A stretch of 64,000 nt of DNA from Apostichopus japonicus. Taxonomy: Eukaryota; Echinodermata; Holothuroidea; Aspidochirotida; Stichopodidae. The translations under genes and the position numbers were made by a program. Numbering within the stretch: the stretch's first letter is position 1; every line of letters starts with the position of its first letter. The notes below the pieces were generated by a model. The model worked only from the letters and a program-made list of their open reading frames with translations, ran no database searches and was not told where the DNA came from. Location of the stretch: assembly GCF_037975245.1 (NCBI RefSeq), contig NC_092570.1, forward strand, positions 11,325,001-11,389,000, written 5' to 3'. Below are positions 59,140 to 64,000 of the stretch, one piece after another.

Positions 59140-61170
59140 ACACATCAGTGTGTGAAGACTATCTACCATTATCATCATACCAAGTTTGACGAAATTCTGA
59201 CTAGTAATAGTAGCCAAGTAATTGCAATTTGGAGTATTTCAAGTTTGACCCCATGACCTCATTAATATTCATGATATGAGCACCAAAATCAACAGGGTTA
59301 ATCTACTTACTATGGGCCACCCACCCACCAAGTATGGTAATGATTGGTCATTCCCTTGTTGAGTTATTGTGCATACAAACTTTTCATAACGAAATATTGC
59401 TAGGCCCCCCCCCTTATAAATATGCATGATATCAATTGCAAAACACATCAGTGTGTGGAGACTATATACCAATATCATCATACCAAGTTTGACGAAATTC
59501 CAATAAATAGTAGCCAAGTTATTGCAACTTGGGAGTTTTTCATGTTTGACCTGTGACCTCATTAATATTTTTAAACTTTGACCTCGTATAACTTCGCGCA
59601 CGAAGGTCACACAGGGGTCAACCTATTGACATTTATGATCAGAAGGTACCTTTGACATCTGAAAATCGCATCGAAACTGTAAAAATCCCCAAAACACGAA
59701 AGGTCACCAGAGGTCAAATTGAGGTCAAGGGTCATCCAGATGCGGGTCGACAACTGGATTACATTGAAGCAACTCCCAACCTTAACGGACAGTTCGTTCT
59801 CAAGTTATCACAAAAATACTAGTTTTTTATCATTAATTGACCTTTGGTGACCTTGGATCACATGACCGTTAAGTTTGAAAATATTCCCCTATACCATTTG
59901 CAACTTGTCCCAAAATATCAACCGTGTCACATCTTGGAACTGGGAGTTATTGCATTAAATGTCTGAAAATTAACTTTGACCTCGTATAACTCCGCACACA
60001 AAGGTCACACAAGGTTCAACCCATTGACATTTATGATCAGAAGGTACCTTTGACATCTGAAAATAGCATCGAAACTGTAAAAATCCCCAAAACATGAAAA
60101 GGTCACCAGAGGTCAAATTGAGGTCAAGGGTCACCCAGATGCGGGTCGACAATTGGATTACATTGAAGCAACTCCCAACCCTAACGGACAATTCGTTCTC
60201 AAGATATCGCAAAAATACTAGTTTTTTAACATTACTTGACCTTTGGTGACCTCAGATCACATGACCGTTAAGTTTCAAAATGTTCCTCTATACCATTTGC
60301 AACTTGTCCCAAAATATCAACCTTGCTACACCTTGGCACTGGGGGTTATTGCATTAAATGTCTGAAAATTAACTTTGACCTTGTATAACTTTACACGCAA
60401 AGGTCACCCGGGTGTCAACCCATTGACATTTTTGATCGGAAGGTACCTTTGATATCCAAATCTAGCATCAAAACTAAACATTTTCTTTTTGCCCGTTTTC
60501 TCCCTAACAAGGCACATTTTTTCTAATGTGACCTTTGACCTTTTGACCTTGGTTTCAAATGTAGTTTGATCTGCTGATTCCAAAAATCAACACGACAAGT
60601 CTGTACAGCCATCCTAACTCCGACCGAAAACTTTGACCTCATATAAGTTCGCACACAAAGGTCACACCGGGGTCACCCTATCGATATTTATGATCAGAAG
60701 GTACCTTTGACATCTGAAAATAGCACTGAAACTGTAAAAATCCCCAAAACATTTAAAGGTCACCAGAGGTCAAATTGAGGTCAAGGGTCACCCAGATGTG
60801 GGTCGACAATTGGATTACATTGAAGCAACTCCCAACCCTAACGGACAATTTGTTCTCAAGTTATCGCAAAAATATTAGTTTTTTAACATTAATTGACCTT
60901 TGGTGACCTCAGATCACATGACCATTAAGTTTCAAAATGTTCCCCTAACCAGTTCACAACTTGTCCCAAAATATCAACCTTGTCGCACATTGGCACTGGG
61001 AGTTATTGCAGTTTTAGTATTTTGGGTTTTTGGACCATAACTGACCTTTGGTGACCTTTGTGGGCACCAAAAACAATAGGGTTCATCTACTCACCATGGG
61101 CCACCCACCCACCAAGTTTGATCATGATCAGTCAATCCCTTGTTGAGTTATTGTGCATACAAGCTAAAGC
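59140..61170. repeat. Long direct repeats (~300 and ~400 bp) with AGGTCA clusters
   Basis: Left part: two copies of a stretch with ACATCAGTGTGTG and TATCATCATACCAAGTTTGA (about 59140 and 59440). Right part: units starting TTTGACCTCGTATAACT at about 59575, 59973, a short divergent one at 60371, and 60629. Each full unit contains GGTACCTTTGACATCTGAAA, four AGGTCA-type hexamers, and TTGACCTTTGGTGACC. The blocks at 59281 and 61066 (GGGCCACCCACCCACCAAGT) are also near copies. No coding capacity. Confidence 0.85.
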
Positions 61171-61173
61171 GTC

Positions 61174-61196
61174 ACACACACACACACACACACACC
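61174..61196. repeat. (CA)n microsatellite
   Basis: About 11 CA units at the edge of the long repeat region. Confidence 0.95.
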
Positions 61197-62337
61197 AACC
61201 TGAATACATAAGGTTCCTTTGCTTTTAGCAAGGAACCAAAAAGGGCAAATTTTGAGACCAATTGAGATAACATGTTGACCCCTTGAGAATTTTTTTTCCA
61301 CCAGTCAAGATAACCTGCTGACCCCTTGATGCTCAGAGAGTGAAACTTATTTGGGCCTGTGGTGAGTGTGTTTAAAGCAATACTACATATCAACTTTCAG
61401 TGAAGTTGATTTAATTTCCTGGTTGACTATGTTTTGTTGAAGACTTATAGATCCTCTTTACAAAATTTAACTGAACTGATTCTGACTAAACTAAGTTCAC
61501 CAAAAGACAATATTTGTTTCTGAAAATTGACAGGTTTATTTCAGCTATAATTATGTTGAGTAATGATGTTTACAAGGTTCCCAGACTTTGACATTTTTTT
61601 ACCTCTACCAATTTCAATCATGGGGCATGTATCAACCAAGCATGGCTTTGATTCAACTTGTGGTTATTGAGATACCATGTTTACAAGCTATTTTTGACAA
61701 TTTTCCAATAAGCCCCAACCACCAGGAATATTATTGAGATAAAAATAAAAATTGCTATTGCATAAAACATTTACCTATGATGTAATTTGTTACATCACCA
61801 TACCAAGAAGGAACTAAATCGAAAATAATTTTGTAGTGTCTATGCTTAAAACTTACTTATATACCACCTCATACTGGAAGCTTATGAATAAACGTCATAT
61901 ATATGTCAGTGAAGAAACTGGGAACAGAACTTACAAGCTTGGCAGTCAACGAATATCATCTAAATATATCTACTGATACCCACACATTTTTATAACTATT
62001 ATTAATTGGCAAAATCCGGACAGCGCACACAACATAGTTTGGCGACGAGGATACCAAAATTCGTACTGATAAAGCCGTGTTAAAGTTGTTAGACTTAATT
62101 TGAACAGACCGCTGTAGTGTTTGTCGTATACACTAAAGTTCTTGAGTATCTTGGGACATACGCAATGTCCAATATGTAGTATACACACGAGTTAAAATTT
62201 GTGAACTTAATGATAGCACATATATGAAGACCTAGTTATTTGTTACTGAAAATTATAATACTATTGAATGATGGCTATGGATGATGTAGGCTTATCATCG
62301 TTGAAACAGTTTGAACCACATACTGCAACGTCAAGTG
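61197..62337. other. UXS1 intron stretch, nothing recognised
   Basis: No UXS1 exon (looked for the GGAGFVG Rossmann exon and NHDVV/PLYIE exon on the minus strand). No TE boundaries recognised. Confidence 0.45.
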
Positions 62338-62345
62338 GATGGAGC

Positions 62346-63205
62346 CAGGGACGTCACTAGAGGGGGGGGTGTCTCACCCCCAATCTTGGTAAAACTGACG
62401 ATAGTTGGAAAATTTGAGTGTGACAGTCGGAATGTCTGACTGTCGCAGTCTAATTTTTCCGACTGTTGTTCTCTTATTTTCACATATTCTTGTAATTTGT
62501 GAGTGACCTAAAATTTTCGGTCAAAATTGACCTCTAATCAGTCATATTTACCACGTTTTCCTTGTCACATTGAGAAATTGTATCTCGCGATCCTTATACT
62601 CCACCATACAAAAACTTTGTATGATTTTGAATACTCTTAAAAAATGCCTAATACTGTACTAAGTCAGCTTCAATTCAGATAATTTACGTATTAACTTTCC
62701 TATTGGGTGGGTTAACCCTGTTCCCTAGCTTCAAGTAAGTTCAGGGTTTACATTGTCTCTATCGTATACGATTAAAACACTCAATGCTAATCTACGGAAG
62801 CTTAAAAGTGCCATCAACATAAGAAAAACTTTGCCCCATAAGTTGACATTCTTTCTGTAAATTGTTTAGATAAGAAGATCAAATCTTATCAAAAATCAGA
62901 AAAATGTTGGATTGCTCAGTTGCTTTAACTGAGCAATTTTCTGAAAAATGTTTAATTGACAACTTATCATATCTTGTCAATTGGACATTTCTCTGCAAAA
63001 TGTTTAATTGACAACTTATCATATCTCGTCAATTGGAAATTTTGCTGCAAAATGTTCAATTGTTCACTTCATTCCATTTGAGCAATTGAACAAATTTACT
63101 TAAAAGACAGCCGTCAGAATTTTATGGCTCCAAAACCCATCCAGTTGGAATTTCAGCCACTACACCCCCCCCCCCCTCAATCAACAGGCCTTAGCTACGT
63201 CCCTG
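62346..63205. mobile_element. hAT element with internal hairpins
   Basis: Termini CAGGGACGTCACTAGAGG and inverse CAGGGACGTAGCTAAGG; perfect 8-bp duplication gatggagc (62338-62345, 63206-63213). G/C homopolymers next to both ends. 860 bp, no transposase. A row of hairpins lies at 62910-63085. Confidence 0.93.
62910..63085. repeat. Four consecutive hairpins in the hAT element
   Basis: ATTGCTCAGTT...AACTGAGCAAT; then AATTGACAA...TTGTCAATT; a near copy of that; then TCAATTG...CAATTGA. Spacing is about 60 bp, with related linkers (TGAAAAATGTTTAATTGA, TGCAAAATGTTTAATTGA). Confidence 0.85.
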
Positions 63206-63756
63206 GATGGAGCAAATGGTTAAAAGTTTCAAACTGTATGTTGTGGGAAAGGAATAAATGATACGACTCAAAGGAGAGCTTAATTACTGAACTGTGCTGG
63301 AACTGATGGTCAGGATATTTATTATAGTTAAGTCGGAGAGGATGGCAGAATTGAAAATAAAAGACAGACCCTGCAGCGAATGTATACGAGCAGTGTATAA
63401 ATTTAAGAAATTTCAAGTGGTTGTCCCCAGGACAACCAGCTCACCAATTTTTGGTTGTCCTGCTGAAATTTTGGTGGTCCTGCAGTGGAAACATGTAAAG
63501 TAGGTTATATGTATTTGGGATGGCCAAAGGAACTCCATTAAGGAGAAGATACATTTCATTCAACTTCATCACTTTATTTACAACATCTTCTAACTAAGAG
63601 CCCCATATTGAAGACAGGGAACTTGGCAAATTAGTCTAACACAGTGGACGGAGAAAGAGAGATATATGGAGGGAACATTCAAAGAGAATCTGAGTTTGTT
63701 ATGAACTGTTCCCTTGAAAATAAATAAATAACCATGGAATTTTTTGGGGGGTGAAA

Positions 63757-64000
63757 TTACCAATTGTGTACGAAAAGTAAGTTGGTTCACCTTCCAAATT
63801 TTACACTTTCAAAAAATTCACGCGAAACTGGCATATCATGCTGAATGCAACTAATGTCATGTAAACAAGGCTCTAGTACACCCATTTATGAATAAACCGT
63901 AAGATCAAATCTGTTGCAAAGCAGGGGGAAAAGAAAGTATTTTCTAGAATTCCAATAATATGAAAAAAATAATATTCTACCATAGTTAAGTGTATAGCAA
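63757..64000 (+). mobile_element. Second copy of hAT family 'TAGGGCTG', partial, cut by window edge
   Basis: Aligns with 5417-5675 of the element at 4864-7212: CCAATTGTGTACGAAA, CACGCGAAACTGGCATATC, TAGTACACCCATTTATGAAT, CTACCATAGTTAAGTGTATA. The left ~550 bp including the terminus are missing. The rest should continue beyond base 64000. Confidence 0.85.

Noticed and set aside
59269-59610. 113-codon minus-strand frame
   Set aside because: Lies in the long direct-repeat region; the frame is not kept in the sister unit and has no recognised domain.
57367-64000. Upstream UXS1 exons (Rossmann GGAGFVG, NHDVV)
   Set aside because: Read through on the minus strand and not seen; they must lie beyond the window.

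Overview
This is an A+T-rich animal (metazoan) nuclear DNA window, made almost entirely of introns and transposable elements (TEs). Long GT-AG introns, an animal-type UXS1 gene, and a mix of hAT, Harbinger, Tx1-type LINE, Penelope-like and Ty1/copia elements suggest a marine invertebrate. An echinoderm-like genome is my inference; no sequence here proves the species. I see no rRNA, tRNA, CRISPR array or bacterial-type gene.

Host genes. One gene runs on the minus strand across nearly the whole window: UXS1, UDP-glucuronate decarboxylase (UDP-xylose synthase). Six consecutive internal exons lie at 57202-57366, 28474-28595, 26383-26546, 11905-11965, 7794-7851 and 4582-4685, with matching splice phases. 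The first exons lie right of base 64000 and the last exon(s) left of base 1. A second minus-strand gene of three exons (49739-50010, 47439-47536, 45497-45759; 210 aa, product unrecognised) sits inside the 28.6 kb UXS1 intron. A decayed copy of the 61-bp UXS1 exon lies about 150 bp from the real one.

Layout. 1-4.6 kb: a hAT element, an LTR-like region and decayed sequence. 4.7-12 kb: two UXS1 introns filled by a hAT (4864-7212) and a Harbinger-type element (8045-11809), the latter with a nested hAT relative and a perfect 30-bp palindrome. 14-20 kb: a hAT, then a Tx1-type LINE fragment split by a hAT, which holds a Penelope-like element, itself split by another hAT. 20.7-25.5 kb: a complete but broken Ty1/copia element with both LTRs. 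29-36.7 kb: small hAT MITEs and LINE ORF1 remains. 37.4-44.6 kb: three related elements built of palindromic repeats of about 21 bp, which are the most unusual content. 45.5-50 kb: the nested gene. 51.5-55.9 kb: a decayed Tx1-type LINE split by a hAT. 59.1-61.2 kb: a roughly 400-bp repeat with clusters of AGGTCA half-sites. 62.3-64 kb: a hairpin-rich hAT and part of another.

Main discovery candidate. Elements at 37385-38725, 42654-43567 and 43885-44562 share TATGG-type inverted termini, exact 6-bp target duplications, and arrays of short palindromic or near-palindromic motifs spaced about 21 bp apart (two helical turns). Their motifs differ (ACTTAAGT, AGATATCT, TACGATCATGTA), as if one architecture carries interchangeable binding-site arrays. 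Two of the three also share about 18 bp of subterminal sequence.
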